From positions 875,781 through 939,780 of the forward strand of contig NZ_LNUP01000011.1 in assembly GCF_001512295.1 (NCBI RefSeq): 64,000 bases of DNA, given 5' to 3'. The position numbers were made by a program, and so were the translations under genes. A model generated the notes under the pieces. That model made no database searches. It saw only the letters and a program-made list of their open reading frames with translations, and was not told the origin of the DNA. Positions 25,376 through 34,976 of the stretch are shown piece after piece (positions within the stretch are counted from its first letter, which is position 1; each line of letters starts with the position of its first letter). This stretch comes from Pseudomonas sp. EpS/L25 (GTDB taxonomy: Bacteria; Pseudomonadota; Gammaproteobacteria; Pseudomonadales; Pseudomonadaceae).

Positions 25376-27061
25376 TCAATCCTCGCGATAGCGACGCAGG
25401 CGCAGGGCCTTGCCGGCTACGCGGGTGTCCTTGAGCTTGGTCAGCAAACGCTCCAGGCCTTCCTCGGGCAGCTCCACCAGGCTGAAGGAGTCACGGATCT
25501 GGATGCGGCCGATGGCCTCGCGATCCATGCCGCCTTCATTGATGATGGCGCCCAGCAGGTTCTTGGCAGCGATGCCATCGCGCGCACCCAGGGCGGTACG
25601 GCAGCGCACGCGACCTTCCGGCAGCGGCTGCATCGGGCGACGCTCGCCGCGATCCGGACGCTCGCCACGCTCAGGACGATCGCCGCGTTCGGTACGCGGA
25701 CGGTCACCACGGCCAGAGCCGGGGGTCAGCGGCTGCTCACGGCGCAACGACTCGATGTCGAGGGCACGACCAGCGGTCAGCTTGGCCAGCAGCGCGGCAG
25801 CCAGGGTCGAGGGATCGCACTGCAGACGCTCGCACAACTCCTGACGCAGGGCGCCGTGGGTAGCATCGGCATCGGCCAGCAGCGAACCCACGCCATCGGC
25901 CAGGCGCGAGATACGGGCTTCCAGCACGGCTTCGGCGTCGGGCAGGCGAATCTCACCCACGCGCTGACCGGTGACGCGCTCGATGACCTGCAGCATGCGG
26001 CGCTCACGCGGAGTCACCAGCAGCAGGGCGCGGCCTTCGCGACCGGCACGGCCGGTACGGCCGATACGGTGGACGTAGGACTCGGGATCGTAGGGCATGT
26101 CGACGTTCAGGACGTGGGTGATACGCGCCACGTCCAGGCCACGGGCGGCCACGTCGGTGGCGACCACGATGTCCAGGGAACCATCCTTGAGCGATTCGAT
26201 GGTCTTCTCACGCTGGGCCTGGGGCATGTCACCATTCAGGGCGCTGACGCGATAGCCCTGGCGCTCCAGCAGCTCGGCCAGGTCCAGGGTCGCCTGCTTG
26301 GTGCGGACGAAGGCGATCAGGGCGTCGAAGTTCTCCACTTCCAGCAGGCGCAGCACCGAGGCCGGCTTCTGGTCGGCGTGGACCATCAGGTGCGCCTGCT
26401 CGATGCGAGCGACGGTCTGGGTCTTGGCCGCGATGCGGACGTGTTGCGGTTCCTTCAGGTGACGCTCGGCGATGGCGCGGATCGACGGCGGCAGGGTGGC
26501 CGAGAACAGTACGGTCTGACGGGATTCCGGCATGGCTTCGAAGATGAATTCGAGGTCGTCCATGAAGCCCAGCTTGAGCATCTCGTCGGCTTCGTCGAGC
26601 ACCAGGTGCTGGACGGTGGCCAGCAGGTTGTCGTCACGACGCAGGTGGTCGCAGAGGCGACCGGGGGTGGCGACCAGTACCTGGGCACCCATGCGCAGGG
26701 ACTTCAGCTGCGGGCCCATGGGCGCGCCGCCGTAGAGGGCCACGACTTTAACGCCGGGCATCTCGGTGGAGTAGGTTTCGCAGGCGGTAGCGACCTGCAG
26801 AGCCAGTTCCCGGGTAGGAACCAGCACCAGTATCTGGGGTTCACGACGGGACGGGTCGAGCTGCGAGAGCAGCGGCAGAGCAAAAGCTGCGGTCTTGCCG
26901 GTACCCGTCTGCGCCTGGCCGATCATGTCGTGGCCGGCGAGGATCACCGGGATGGACTGCGACTGGATGGGCGACGGCTCTTCGTAGCCGACGGCCTTGA
27001 TGGCGGCGAGGATGGCGGGATTGAGATTGAGCGCAGCGAAATTGCTGATGTCCTGGGTCAT
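25376..27061 (-). CDS. deaD: DEAD-box ATP-dependent RNA helicase (DeaD/CsdA)
   Basis: RNA helicase of 561 residues starting MTQDISNFAALNLNPAI. Motifs in order: Q motif (GYEEPSPIQSQSIP), I (AQTGTGKT), Ia (PTRELALQ), Ib (TPGRL), II (LDEADEML), III (FSATLP), V and VI (HRIGRTGRAG). An Arg/Asp/Gly-rich segment (RGDRPRTERGDRPERGERP) is followed by a DbpA-type RNA-binding domain. CsdA proteins unwind RNA during cold growth and ribosome assembly. A long leader of up to 280 bases precedes it. Confidence 0.95.
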   Translation of the reverse strand: MTQDISNFAALNLNPAILAAIKAVGYEEPSPIQSQSIPVILAGHDMIGQAQTGTGKTAAFALPLLSQLDPSRREPQILVLVPTRELALQVATACETYSTEMPGVKVVALYGGAPMGPQLKSLRMGAQVLVATPGRLCDHLRRDDNLLATVQHLVLDEADEMLKLGFMDDLEFIFEAMPESRQTVLFSATLPPSIRAIAERHLKEPQHVRIAAKTQTVARIEQAHLMVHADQKPASVLRLLEVENFDALIAFVRTKQATLDLAELLERQGYRVSALNGDMPQAQREKTIESLKDGSLDIVVATDVAARGLDVARITHVLNVDMPYDPESYVHRIGRTGRAGREGRALLLVTPRERRMLQVIERVTGQRVGEIRLPDAEAVLEARISRLADGVGSLLADADATHGALRQELCERLQCDPSTLAAALLAKLTAGRALDIESLRREQPLTPGSGRGDRPRTERGDRPERGERPDRGERRPMQPLPEGRVRCRTALGARDGIAAKNLLGAIINEGGMDREAIGRIQIRDSFSLVELPEEGLERLLTKLKDTRVAGKALRLRRYRED

Positions 27062-27340
27062 TGTCTTGCCTCGTGTGCTTCGCAAAGACCCCAAAGCCAA
27101 GAGCTGCGCTTATCCGAATGACCGAAGTCGCCCAGGCAGCCAAGGTGTGAGCTTTTTGCGAAATAGCGGATGAAAAAGGGGTGAAGCGTCTAGGATTGTT
27201 CGCCGTCGGGCGAACGCACACCGGTGTGACCATGGCGGCGGACCGGGAAAATGCAGTTCCTGAACGGAAGGTCAAAAAGACCGGGGCGAATCATACCCGA
27301 CCCCTGGACATTTCTCCAGAGGACGTTAGCCGATATCCGA
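27062..27340 (-). promoter_or_regulatory. Long leader of the DEAD-box helicase gene
   Basis: 279 bases without a gene between the spermidine-synthase-like stop and the helicase start. It has small hairpins (for example GGTC-AAAAA-GACC near 27270) and is less GC-rich than its surroundings. Cold-shock genes often have long structured leaders, but I see no recognisable cold-shock box. Confidence 0.35.
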
Positions 27341-28090
27341 TCAGGTCGCCGCACGCAGGCCGTCCAGATAAGGCTCGAGATCGAAGCCCGCCTGCGGCGT
27401 CAGGTCGCGCACCCGCGCCCGCACCCCAGCCTCGTCCAGCTCCTGTTCCAGACTGGCCGGCACCAGCAGAATGACGTTACCTTCGACCACCGGACATTCC
27501 CAGTAGTGGTGGCGGAACAGTCCGCGCAGCAAGGGCGCCCCCAGGGGCTTGCCGTCATTGGTGCTCCACTGATTGATCACCAGCCAGCCGCCGGACTGGA
27601 GCTTGGCCTGGCAGTTTTCCAGGAAACGCCAGGCCAGGTGGGCACTCGAGGGGCCCACGTCGGTATAGAGGTCGACGAAGACCAGATCCGCCGGGGCTGC
27701 CGCCTCTAGCAACTCCATGGCATCGCCGATACGGATGTCGAGCCGCGGATCGTCGCCCAGCCCCAGGTGCTCCCGCGCCAGGCGCGGAACCTCCGGGCGG
27801 AGTTCCAGGGCCTCCACCGCTTCCAGCGGCAACCACTTGAGGCAGGCCTGGGTCAGGGTACCGGCGCCCAAGCCGAGGAACAGCGCCCGCCGCGGCGCGG
27901 GATGGCAGAGTGCCCCCAGCAGCATGGCGCGGTTATAGTCGTATTCCAGCCAGGCCGGGTCCCGGGTGAAGACGCAGCTCTGCTCCACCTCCTCGCCGAA
28001 CTCCAGGAAGCGATAGGGGCCGACCTCGACCACCCGGATTCGCCCATGGGCATCGACGACCTCCTCCAGCAAGACTTCCGTAGCCGCCAT
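27341..28090 (-). CDS. Spermidine synthase-like methyltransferase-fold protein
   Basis: Protein of 249 residues starting [22 protein letters not shown]. The Rossmann methyltransferase/aminopropyltransferase fold is seen in [64 protein letters not shown] and GGWLVINQW. Compared with true SpeE it lacks the full decarboxylated-SAM gate region and Asp pair, so polyamine synthesis is not certain; Pseudomonas genomes usually annotate this group as spermidine synthase-like. It diverges from DAHP synthase with about 110 bases between. Confidence 0.85.
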   Translation of the reverse strand: MAATEVLLEEVVDAHGRIRVVEVGPYRFLEFGEEVEQSCVFTRDPAWLEYDYNRAMLLGALCHPAPRRALFLGLGAGTLTQACLKWLPLEAVEALELRPEVPRLAREHLGLGDDPRLDIRIGDAMELLEAAAPADLVFVDLYTDVGPSSAHLAWRFLENCQAKLQSGGWLVINQWSTNDGKPLGAPLLRGLFRHHYWECPVVEGNVILLVPASLEQELDEAGVRARVRDLTPQAGFDLEPYLDGLRAAT

Positions 28091-28203
28091 CACCACCCTC
28101 CTCTATTGACCACCATGGTAGCCGCCATGGCCATAGTCTATCGAGCGCTACCGGCTCCTTCGGTTATCATGACCGGCTTCGTCGATCCCTTGCAGAGAGA
28201 GCC

Positions 28204-29550
28204 ATGTCCGCGCCCTGGAGCCCTACCAGCTGGAGAGGCCTGCCCATCCAGCAACAGCCCGAATACCCCGATCAAGCCCGCCTCGCCGAGGTGGAGCGCA
28301 CCCTGGCCGGCTATCCGCCGCTGGTGTTCGCCGGTGAAGCCCGCGAATTGCGCCGGCAGTTCGCCGAAGTCACCCAGGGTCGGGCCTTCCTGTTGCAGGG
28401 TGGTGATTGCGCGGAAAGCTTCTTCGAATTCTCCGCCGGCAAGATTCGCGACACCTTCAAGGTGCTGCTGCAGATGGCCGTGGTCATGACCTTCGCTGCC
28501 GGCTGCCCGGTGGTCAAGGTCGGGCGCATGGCCGGCCAGTTCGCCAAGCCGCGCTCGTCGGGCGAGGAAGCCCAGGACGGCGTCTCCCTGCCGGCCTACC
28601 GCGGCGACATCGTCAACGGCATCGACTTCACCGAAGGCAGCCGCATCCCCGATCCGCAGCGCCTGATCCAGGCCTACAACCAGTCCACCGCGACGCTCAA
28701 CCTACTGCGCGCCTTCGCCCAGGGCGGCTTCGCCGACCTGCACCAGGTACATCGCTGGAACCTGGACTTCATCGCCAACTCCGCGCTGGCCGACCGCTAT
28801 CACCAGTTGGCGGACCGCATCGACGAGACCCTGGCGTTCATGCGCGCCTGCGGCCTGGACACCGCGCCCCAGGTCAAGGAAACCAACTTCTTCACCGCCC
28901 ATGAGGCGCTGCTGCTCAACTACGAGGAAGCCTTCGTCCGCCGCGACAGCCTGACCGGCGACTGGTACGACTGCTCCGCGCACATGCTCTGGATCGGCGA
29001 CCGCACGCGCCAGCCGGACGGTGCCCACGTGGAATTCCTGCGCGGGGTCAACAACCCGATCGGCGTCAAGGTCGGTCCCTCCACCACCAGCGAAGACCTG
29101 ATCCGCCTGCTCGATACCCTGAACCCAGAGAACGACCCGGGTCGCCTGAACCTGATCGTGCGCATGGGCGTCGGCAAGGTCGGCGATCACCTGCCGCGGC
29201 TGATCCAGGCCGTGGAACGCGAAGGCCGCCAGGTGCTGTGGAGCTCAGACCCCATGCACGGCAATACCATCAAGGCCTCCAGCGGCTACAAGACCCGGGA
29301 TTTCGCCAGCGTGCTGGGCGAGGTCAAGGAGTTCTTCGGCGTGCACAAGGCGGAAGGCACCTACGCCGGTGGCATCCACATCGAGATGACCGGCCAGAAC
29401 GTCACCGAATGCATCGGCGGCGCCCGCCCGGTTACCGAAGATGCCCTCTCCGACCGCTACCACACCCATTGCGACCCACGCCTGAACGCCGACCAGTCCC
29501 TTGAGCTGGCCTTCATGATCGCCGAGACGCTCAAGGGCATCCGCCGCTGA
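28204..29550 (+). CDS. 3-deoxy-7-phosphoheptulonate synthase, class II
   Basis: Class II (plant-type) DAHP synthase, 448 residues, joining PEP and erythrose 4-phosphate at the entry of the shikimate pathway. Typical stretches are [12 protein letters not shown] (metal-binding Cys), [48 protein letters not shown], and [17 protein letters not shown]. Many pseudomonads have two such enzymes, one for aromatic amino acids and one near phenazine or secondary genes; context here is neutral. A strong hairpin follows the stop. Confidence 0.95.
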   Translation: MSAPWSPTSWRGLPIQQQPEYPDQARLAEVERTLAGYPPLVFAGEARELRRQFAEVTQGRAFLLQGGDCAESFFEFSAGKIRDTFKVLLQMAVVMTFAAGCPVVKVGRMAGQFAKPRSSGEEAQDGVSLPAYRGDIVNGIDFTEGSRIPDPQRLIQAYNQSTATLNLLRAFAQGGFADLHQVHRWNLDFIANSALADRYHQLADRIDETLAFMRACGLDTAPQVKETNFFTAHEALLLNYEEAFVRRDSLTGDWYDCSAHMLWIGDRTRQPDGAHVEFLRGVNNPIGVKVGPSTTSEDLIRLLDTLNPENDPGRLNLIVRMGVGKVGDHLPRLIQAVEREGRQVLWSSDPMHGNTIKASSGYKTRDFASVLGEVKEFFGVHKAEGTYAGGIHIEMTGQNVTECIGGARPVTEDALSDRYHTHCDPRLNADQSLELAFMIAETLKGIRR

Positions 29551-29556
29551 GTAGCT

Positions 29557-29588
29557 TTAGGTGGTCGCCGTGCGCGGCGACCACCTAA
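29557..29588. terminator. Perfect hairpin between convergent genes
   Basis: TTAGGTGGTCGCCG and its exact complement CGGCGACCACCTAA, separated by four bases, form a 14-pair stem. It includes the TAA stop of the YcaQ-like gene. There is no U tract, so it may end or protect transcripts rather than terminate on its own. Confidence 0.5.
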
Positions 29589-30783
29589 CGGGCGCCAGCG
29601 CCTCTTGCAGAACGCTGGCCGGCCCGTGCAATTGCACCTCGGCAAGCCCCAGCCAGTCGGCCAGCTCGCGCAACTGCCCGGCCAAGGCCTCCCGCCCCTC
29701 CTCGTCCAGCCCCGCCGGCTCCAGATGCACGGCATGCACCGCCAACCGCGACTGCGCCCGCTCGGCGCGCAGGTCGACCCGTGCCGCCAAGCGCTCCCGA
29801 TAGAGAAAGGGCAGCACGTAGTAGCCGTAGACCCGCTTGGGCGCTGGTGTGTAGAGCTCGAGCCGGTAGCGGAAGTCGAACAGTTGTTCGGTGCGTCCGC
29901 GCTGCCAGACCAGGGAGTCGAAAGGCGACAACAGCGCCACCGCGCGCACCGGTCGCCCTGGATTCGGGGTGTCCGCGACGTAGGCGAGCTTGGACCAGCC
30001 CTGCACCTGGATCGGCTGCAGACTGCCCTCCTCGCGCAATTCGGCGATGCCTTGGCGGGCTTCGGCGGGACTGAGACGAAAATAGTCGCGCAACTGAATC
30101 TCGGTCGCCACGCCCAACGCCCGCGCACTGCGCAGCAGCAGTGCCCGCCGCGCCGCGGCCGGTGTCGGCACCGGGGCCGCCAGGATGGTCGCTGGCAGGA
30201 CTCGCTCAGGCAGATCGTAGAGTCGTTCGAAACCGCGGCGACCGGCCACCGTGACCTCACCCGCGGCGAACAGCCATTCCAGTGCCAGCTTGGTCGGACT
30301 CCAGTCCCACCAGGGCCCGGCCTTGTCGGCGCGCTTCGCCAGGCTGCCGGCGCCCAATGGGCCGCGCTGCACCACGGCCTCGAGCGTCTGGGCCACCACC
30401 TGGGGCTGCTCGACCGCGAAGCGGGCCAACTGCCGATAGATCCCTACGCCCTGCCGCGCCAGCTCCCGGCGCCAGCGCAATTCGGTCCAGACCTCCGCAG
30501 GCACCAGCGAAGCCTCATGGGCCCAGCATTCATAGAGCTGGCGTGAGCGACCCTGGCCCCAGGCCAGGGCGTCGAAGTCGCTGAACTCATAGCGTCCCAG
30601 CCGACTGAACAGCGGCAAATAGTGGGAGCGCACCAGGGCATTGACCGAGTCGATTTGCAGTACGCCCAGGCGCGCGGCCTGACGATACAGAGCGGCCACG
30701 CCCGCGCCGCCCTTGGCTGGGCTACCGAAGCCCTGAGCGCGCAAGGCCAGACGCCGGGCCTCACGCAGGGAAAGGCTGTCCAT
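29557..30783 (-). CDS. YcaQ-like DNA glycosylase (winged-helix, interstrand cross-link repair)
   Basis: Protein of 408 residues starting MDSLSLREARRLALRAQGF. It belongs to the HTH_42/AlkX family: RLGVLQIDSVNALVRSHYLPLFSRLGRY, YECWAHEASLVP, and FDSLVWQRGRTEQLFDFRYRLE with PAPKRVYGYYVLPFLY are all conserved. The QxD-type catalytic segment of YcaQ (LQIDS) is present. E. coli YcaQ unhooks DNA interstrand cross-links. ATG at 30783 preferred to GTG at 30789. It ends head-on to DAHP synthase. Confidence 0.9.
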   Translation of the reverse strand: MDSLSLREARRLALRAQGFGSPAKGGAGVAALYRQAARLGVLQIDSVNALVRSHYLPLFSRLGRYEFSDFDALAWGQGRSRQLYECWAHEASLVPAEVWTELRWRRELARQGVGIYRQLARFAVEQPQVVAQTLEAVVQRGPLGAGSLAKRADKAGPWWDWSPTKLALEWLFAAGEVTVAGRRGFERLYDLPERVLPATILAAPVPTPAAARRALLLRSARALGVATEIQLRDYFRLSPAEARQGIAELREEGSLQPIQVQGWSKLAYVADTPNPGRPVRAVALLSPFDSLVWQRGRTEQLFDFRYRLELYTPAPKRVYGYYVLPFLYRERLAARVDLRAERAQSRLAVHAVHLEPAGLDEEGREALAGQLRELADWLGLAEVQLHGPASVLQEALAPVRWSPRTATT

Positions 30784-30818
30784 CCGCACTCCCGATAGAA
30801 AGAAGGTGAGCCCTCACC

Positions 30819-31070
30819 CTAGCAGGATCGGCGGCCACCCTCATCGAGCGGCTGCTGCCAGAACGGCTTGTCGGCCTCTTGCCAGGCATCGGCACGACTC
30901 AAGCCAAGGTCGCTCAGGGCGGTGTCATCCAAACGGTACAGAGCACGGCGCTGGCGAGAGACTTCCAGCACTTGCTGTAGCCAGACAAATGCCTGATGCA
31001 AACGACCGAGGGCACCCGACGACGCTGCCAGGCAGACGGAGGAAACACGATGAGATGCGAGCTGAGCCAT
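30819..31070 (-). CDS. DUF1127 small protein
   Basis: Protein of 83 residues with a C-terminal DUF1127 (YjiS-like) motif: RQRRALYRLDDTALSDLGLSRADAWQEADKPFW. The start is decided by the AAGGAG site at the right distance before ATG 31070; an upstream in-frame ATG at 31085 would contain that site. DUF1127 proteins are small, Arg-rich and linked in other bacteria to RNA and phosphate metabolism, but the role here is unknown. It diverges from a LysR regulator, which may control it (inference). Confidence 0.88.
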   Translation of the reverse strand: MAQLASHRVSSVCLAASSGALGRLHQAFVWLQQVLEVSRQRRALYRLDDTALSDLGLSRADAWQEADKPFWQQPLDEGGRRSC

Positions 31071-31170
31071 GACACTCTCCTTCATTGAGGGCTATGGCTC
31101 CAGTCTCCGATTCGGCTTAACATCAATCCAACGAATCTTTCTTATGCAACACATTCACCCGGATGATGAG

Positions 31171-32022
31171 ATGAACTATCCCAGCATAGACTCGGATCTG
31201 CTGCGCACCTTCGTTGCCATCGCGGAACATGGCGGCTTCACCCGGGCAGCGGAAATCGTCAGCCGCACCCAGTCGGCGGTCAGCATGCAGATGCGCAAAC
31301 TGGAAGAGGACGTGCTGCAGCGACGGCTGTTCGAGCGGGATGGGCGCCAGGTGCGGCTGACCGCGGAAGGCCAGATCCTGCTGGGTTATGCACGGCGCAT
31401 CCTCAAGCTGCACGGTGAGGTGATGACCACCCTGCGGGAGCCGCACATGGTGGGGACGGTGCGTATCGGCACGCCCGACGATTACGTCATGAGGTTCATT
31501 CCGGGCATCCTGGCGGGCTTTGCCAAGGCCTATCCGCTGGTGCAGGTGGACGTGCATTGCGAGCCCAGCGCCGGCCTGTTGCAACGTCAGGATCTGGATC
31601 TGACCATCGTCACCCGCGAGCCGGGCAACGAGATCGGCCTGCCACTGCGACGGGAACGCTTCGTCTGGGCGGAAGCACCTGGCTTCGACGTCCACCAGCG
31701 CGATCCGCTGCCGCTGGCGATGTTCAACACCTCGTGCTTCCTCAGCGACTGGGCGCGCCGCGCGCTGGACAATCGCGGGCGCGGCTATCGCCTGGCCTAC
31801 AGCAGCCCGAGCCTGGCCGCCCTGCTCGGCATCGTCAACGCAGGTCTGGCAGTCACGGCCCAGCTGGAAAGCCTGCTACCGAACGAATTGCGGCGGCTGG
31901 GGGAAGCGGACGGCATGCCCGACCTGCCTTCCTGCTCCATCGAACTCCTGCGCAGTCCGCGCAGCGCCTCGCCGATCATCGACACCCTCGCCGAGCACAT
32001 CGCCGAAGGTTTCCGTCAGTAG
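31171..32022 (+). CDS. LysR-family transcriptional regulator (LrhA/HexA-like)
   Basis: Regulator of 283 residues from ATG 31171 (MNYPSIDSDLLRTFVAIAEHGGFTRAAEIV). The N-terminal winged helix (RTQSAVSMQMRKLEEDVLQRRLFER) is typical; the effector domain (VRIGTPDDYVMRFIPGILAGFAKAYPLVQVDV) is of the LrhA/PecT/HexA type. ATG 31144 (MQHIHPDDEM...) would add nine residues and cannot be ruled out. It is divergent from the DUF1127 gene and its stop abuts that of the TSUP transporter, which reads in from the other side. Confidence 0.92.
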   Translation: MNYPSIDSDLLRTFVAIAEHGGFTRAAEIVSRTQSAVSMQMRKLEEDVLQRRLFERDGRQVRLTAEGQILLGYARRILKLHGEVMTTLREPHMVGTVRIGTPDDYVMRFIPGILAGFAKAYPLVQVDVHCEPSAGLLQRQDLDLTIVTREPGNEIGLPLRRERFVWAEAPGFDVHQRDPLPLAMFNTSCFLSDWARRALDNRGRGYRLAYSSPSLAALLGIVNAGLAVTAQLESLLPNELRRLGEADGMPDLPSCSIELLRSPRSASPIIDTLAEHIAEGFRQ

Positions 32023-32772
32023 TCAACGCAAGGCCAAGAGCACCGCACAGAGCAGCAGGAAGCCGCAGAACAGCAGGCGTAGCAGCCGCTCGGGCAGTTG
32101 GTGCGCCAACTTCACCCCCCAGCTCACGCTGAGCAGGCCGCCCAGGGCGAGCGGAATACCCACACTCCAGTCGACCTCGCCGTGCCAGGCGTAGCTGGCC
32201 AGGGTGACGCCGGTGGTGGGCAGCGCCATGGCCAGGGACATGCCCTGGGCCGCGACCTGGCTCAGCCCCATCACGCCCGCCAGGATCGGCGTGGCGATCA
32301 CCGCCCCGCCCACGCCGAACAGGCCGCCGACCAGCCCGGCCACCAGCCCCAGCACGCCGAGACCCAGACGACTGGGGGTGGTGAGCGGTGGTTGTCCACG
32401 GCGATAGAGTTGCCAGAGGTTGTAGAGCACCAGCAGCAGCAGGAAGCCGACGAAGCCATGGCGCATCGAGTGCGCATCCAGGGATACCGCCAGAGCGGTC
32501 CCTGCCAGCGCCGAGAGCATGCCGGCGGCGGCCAGCAGGCTGGCACGTTGCCAATCGATGCGATTGCGCTGGTTGTACTTGTAGACCGACAGCAGCACAT
32601 TGGGCACCACCATCACCAGGGCGGTGCCCTGGGCCAGTTGCTGGTCGAGGCCGAACAGCAGCGCCAGCACGGGAATGGCGATCAAGCCGCCACCGATGCC
32701 GAACAGGCCACCCACCACACCCAGCACCGCCCCGAGGACGACATCCATCAACAGCGTAAACAGCGATTCCAC
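32023..32772 (-). CDS. TSUP (TauE/SafE) family membrane transporter
   Basis: Integral membrane protein of about 249 residues with two repeats of the TSUP motif: GVVGGLFGIGGGLIAIPVL near the N-terminus and AGLVGGLFGVGGAVIATPIL in the second half. About eight helices. Such proteins export or import sulfite, sulfoacetate or other organic anions; the substrate is unknown. The GTG at 32772 (VESLFTLLMDVVLG) keeps the first helix whole; ATG at 32748 would trim it. The start is close to a terminator at 32839-32863. Confidence 0.9.
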   Translation of the reverse strand: MESLFTLLMDVVLGAVLGVVGGLFGIGGGLIAIPVLALLFGLDQQLAQGTALVMVVPNVLLSVYKYNQRNRIDWQRASLLAAAGMLSALAGTALAVSLDAHSMRHGFVGFLLLLVLYNLWQLYRRGQPPLTTPSRLGLGVLGLVAGLVGGLFGVGGAVIATPILAGVMGLSQVAAQGMSLAMALPTTGVTLASYAWHGEVDWSVGIPLALGGLLSVSWGVKLAHQLPERLLRLLFCGFLLLCAVLLALR

Positions 32773-32838
32773 GGCGGCACTATCCAGAAGCGAAGGGAAT
32801 GCGGAACAGCAGTCGGGGCCGGCAGGCACCCAGACAGC

Positions 32839-32863
32839 AAAAAGCCCGGCGAGCCGGGCTTTT
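32839..32863. terminator. Terminator, probably of earP-efp
   Basis: AAAAGCCCGGC-GA-GCCGGGCTTTT, an 11-pair stem with T/A runs on both sides. Reading leftward from efp it would end that transcript, but an inverted-repeat element of about 210 bases now lies between the efp stop and this hairpin. Confidence 0.88.
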
Positions 32864-32882
32864 CATCGAGACGCCTGGATTA

Positions 32883-33095
32883 GAGCCTGTTCAGAGTCTC
32901 GCGAGCTAGAGCCAAACAAGGCGCAACGACCAACGGGAGTAACAGCCAACGGCTGGCCCGTAGGGTGAGCGCCAGCGAATCAAATGGCTGAGGAAGCGGA
33001 GTTTACGAGTAGTAAATGAGCATTCCGACCGGGCTGGCGACCCAGACCATTTTCAACGCCGTTTGGCCGACGCGCAGCAGACTTTGGATAGTTTC
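32883..33095. mobile_element. MITE-like element, copy 4, directly after efp
   Basis: The left end GAGCCTGTTCAGAGTCTC is preceded by TA; the right end TTTGGATAGTTTC is a worn version of the opposite repeat and is followed by TTA, which is the efp stop codon on the other strand. Inside are GAGCTAGAGCCAAACAAGG, GGTAAATGAGC-like and GTTTGGCCGACGCGCAGCA blocks. It shares with copy 5 an extra block of about 60 bases (CAACGGGAGTAACAGCCAAC...). Confidence 0.82.
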
Positions 33096-33662
33096 TTAGA
33101 CCTTGGCGCGCGACTTGTACTCGTTGGTACGGGTGTCGATCTCGATGTGGTCACCGATATCGCAGAACTCGGACACCTTCAGCTCGTAGCCGTTGTTCAG
33201 GCGAGCGGTCTTCATGACCTTGCCCGAGGTATCGCCGCGGACGGCCGGCTCGGTGTAGGAGATCTGGCGCACGATGGTGGTCGGCAGCTCGATGGAGATG
33301 ACGCGATCGTTGTAGAACACCGCTTCGCAGACGTCGGTCATGCCGTCTTCGATGAAGGCGATGGCCTCGCCCAGGTCGTCCTTCTCGACTTCGTACTGGT
33401 TGTAGTCGGCGTCGACGAAGACGTACAGCGGATCGGCGAAGTAGGAATAGGTGACTTCCTTGCGATCCAGAATGACCGGCTCGAGCTTGTCATCGGCGCG
33501 GAAGACGGTTTCGGTCGCGCTGCCGGAGAGCAGGCTCTTCAGCTTCATCTTGACCACTGCAGCGTTACGGCCGGACTTGTTGTATTCAGCTTTCTGGATG
33601 ACCCAGGGAGCGTTGTCGATCATGGCCACTTGGCCGGCACGGAACTCTTGTGCGGTTTTCAT
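33096..33662 (-). CDS. efp: Elongation factor P (Arg32 type)
   Basis: EF-P of 188 residues, relieving ribosome stalling at polyproline. It starts [20 protein letters not shown]. The tip loop is [11 protein letters not shown] with Arg at position 32, the residue rhamnosylated by EarP in Pseudomonas. All three beta-barrel domains are present up to [16 protein letters not shown]. The gene is preceded in the same frame, without any stop, by earP. A repeat element begins at its stop codon. Confidence 0.97.
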   Translation of the reverse strand: MKTAQEFRAGQVAMIDNAPWVIQKAEYNKSGRNAAVVKMKLKSLLSGSATETVFRADDKLEPVILDRKEVTYSYFADPLYVFVDADYNQYEVEKDDLGEAIAFIEDGMTDVCEAVFYNDRVISIELPTTIVRQISYTEPAVRGDTSGKVMKTARLNNGYELKVSEFCDIGDHIEIDTRTNEYKSRAKV

Positions 33663-34838
33663 GCGGTTATCCGTATGGATGGAAGAACGGGATTTCGAGG
33701 CGCCATATGATAGCCAATCTGTATGGAAAAGCACCAGGCTGCTGGCAAGATCGCTATGAGAAGCCATCCGCTCGCTCCAATCGCTCGCCAGTATCCGCCA
33801 GTCCGCGACCTGAACGTCGAGTGCCGACCACGCCGCAGCGAGATCGCCGCGACCGTTCCAGGCCAGCCAGAAGCCGCTGATAGCCTTGGCCAGCATGGGC
33901 GCCGCCGTCTCGACGTAGCGCGCGAGAAAGGCTTCGAGCTTGGCGAAATGGGCGTCTTCTTCCTGGGGATAGATGTGCCAGACGAACGGGCGGGCGGCCC
34001 ATTGCGCGCGGACGAAGGAGTCCTCGCCACGAATGGCGTTGAAGTCGCAACACCAGAGCAGACGGTCGTACTCCTGCTGGGAGACGAAAGGCAGCACCTG
34101 GACCCGCAGGGCACCGCGGCGATGGCTGTCGCCGGCCTTGAGCCAGTCCACTCCCAGCCAGGCGGCGACGTTGGCCAGTACCCGCCCCTCCGGTACCAGC
34201 AGACAGGTGGGCTTGGCACTCGCGCCGAGGGCATCCAACCAGTCGATCAAGGCTGGGTTCTCGTAGGCGAACAGCGAGAACAGGCGCTCGTCAGGCAGCC
34301 GCTGAAGACCCAGCCCGGCGAGAAAATCGATGCGCGCCTGGGCAGTCGCACGGAATTCGTCCCGCTGGGCGAGCAGACCCCGCTCCCGCAGCAGTCCTCC
34401 CACCCTGGGCGTGAAGCCGGGAAAGAAGAAATACTTGTTCAACCCGGTGGGCTGTAGCGAAGGCAGGGCATGGCAGCCTTCGATCCACTCCTCTGCGCTC
34501 AGGTACTCCAGGTTGAGCCAGAGCGGCCGCACGGGGCGTCGCGCCATGGCCGCGACGAAGTCTTCCGGCACCTGGCAGGCGAAGGCTTCCACCACCACGT
34601 CGCCCGGCTCAGCCTCGATCCCGCCAGAGCGCCAGAGCCGTACCTCGACGCCACGATGCCATTGCTGCTCGGCGGCGCCATCCACTCCCGGCTGGATACG
34701 TGCCAAGGGATAGAGGTCGTCGATCCACAGGCGCACCTGCTGCCCATGCTCGGCAACCAACTGATGGGCCAGCCGCCAGGTGATACCCGCGTCGCCATAG
34801 TTGTCCACCACCGTGCAGAAGATGTCCCAGGCTGCCAT
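33663..34838 (-). CDS. earP: EF-P arginine rhamnosyltransferase, open into efp
   Basis: EarP adds L-rhamnose from dTDP-rhamnose to Arg32 of EF-P. The opening [24 protein letters not shown] holds the catalytic Asp region (D12, D16); [79 protein letters not shown] make the nucleotide-sugar site. The family C-terminus would end near DLASSLVLF; here 20 more residues follow and reach the efp ATG with no stop codon, so 392 residues precede Met1 of EF-P. A 580-residue fusion is thus encoded, though efp can start internally. Sequencing error should be excluded. Confidence 0.9.
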
Positions 34839-34976
34839 GCCTTACCTCTAAGTCATTGATATGGAATCTGTTCCGCACCCACAGCGGCATCAGGGCGCGA
34901 CGGATTCCGGTGAACCCGGTCACACCGCGACCCGGTACGGGTCGGTAGTATCCGCGCTTTTTCGGACGGATTCTCC

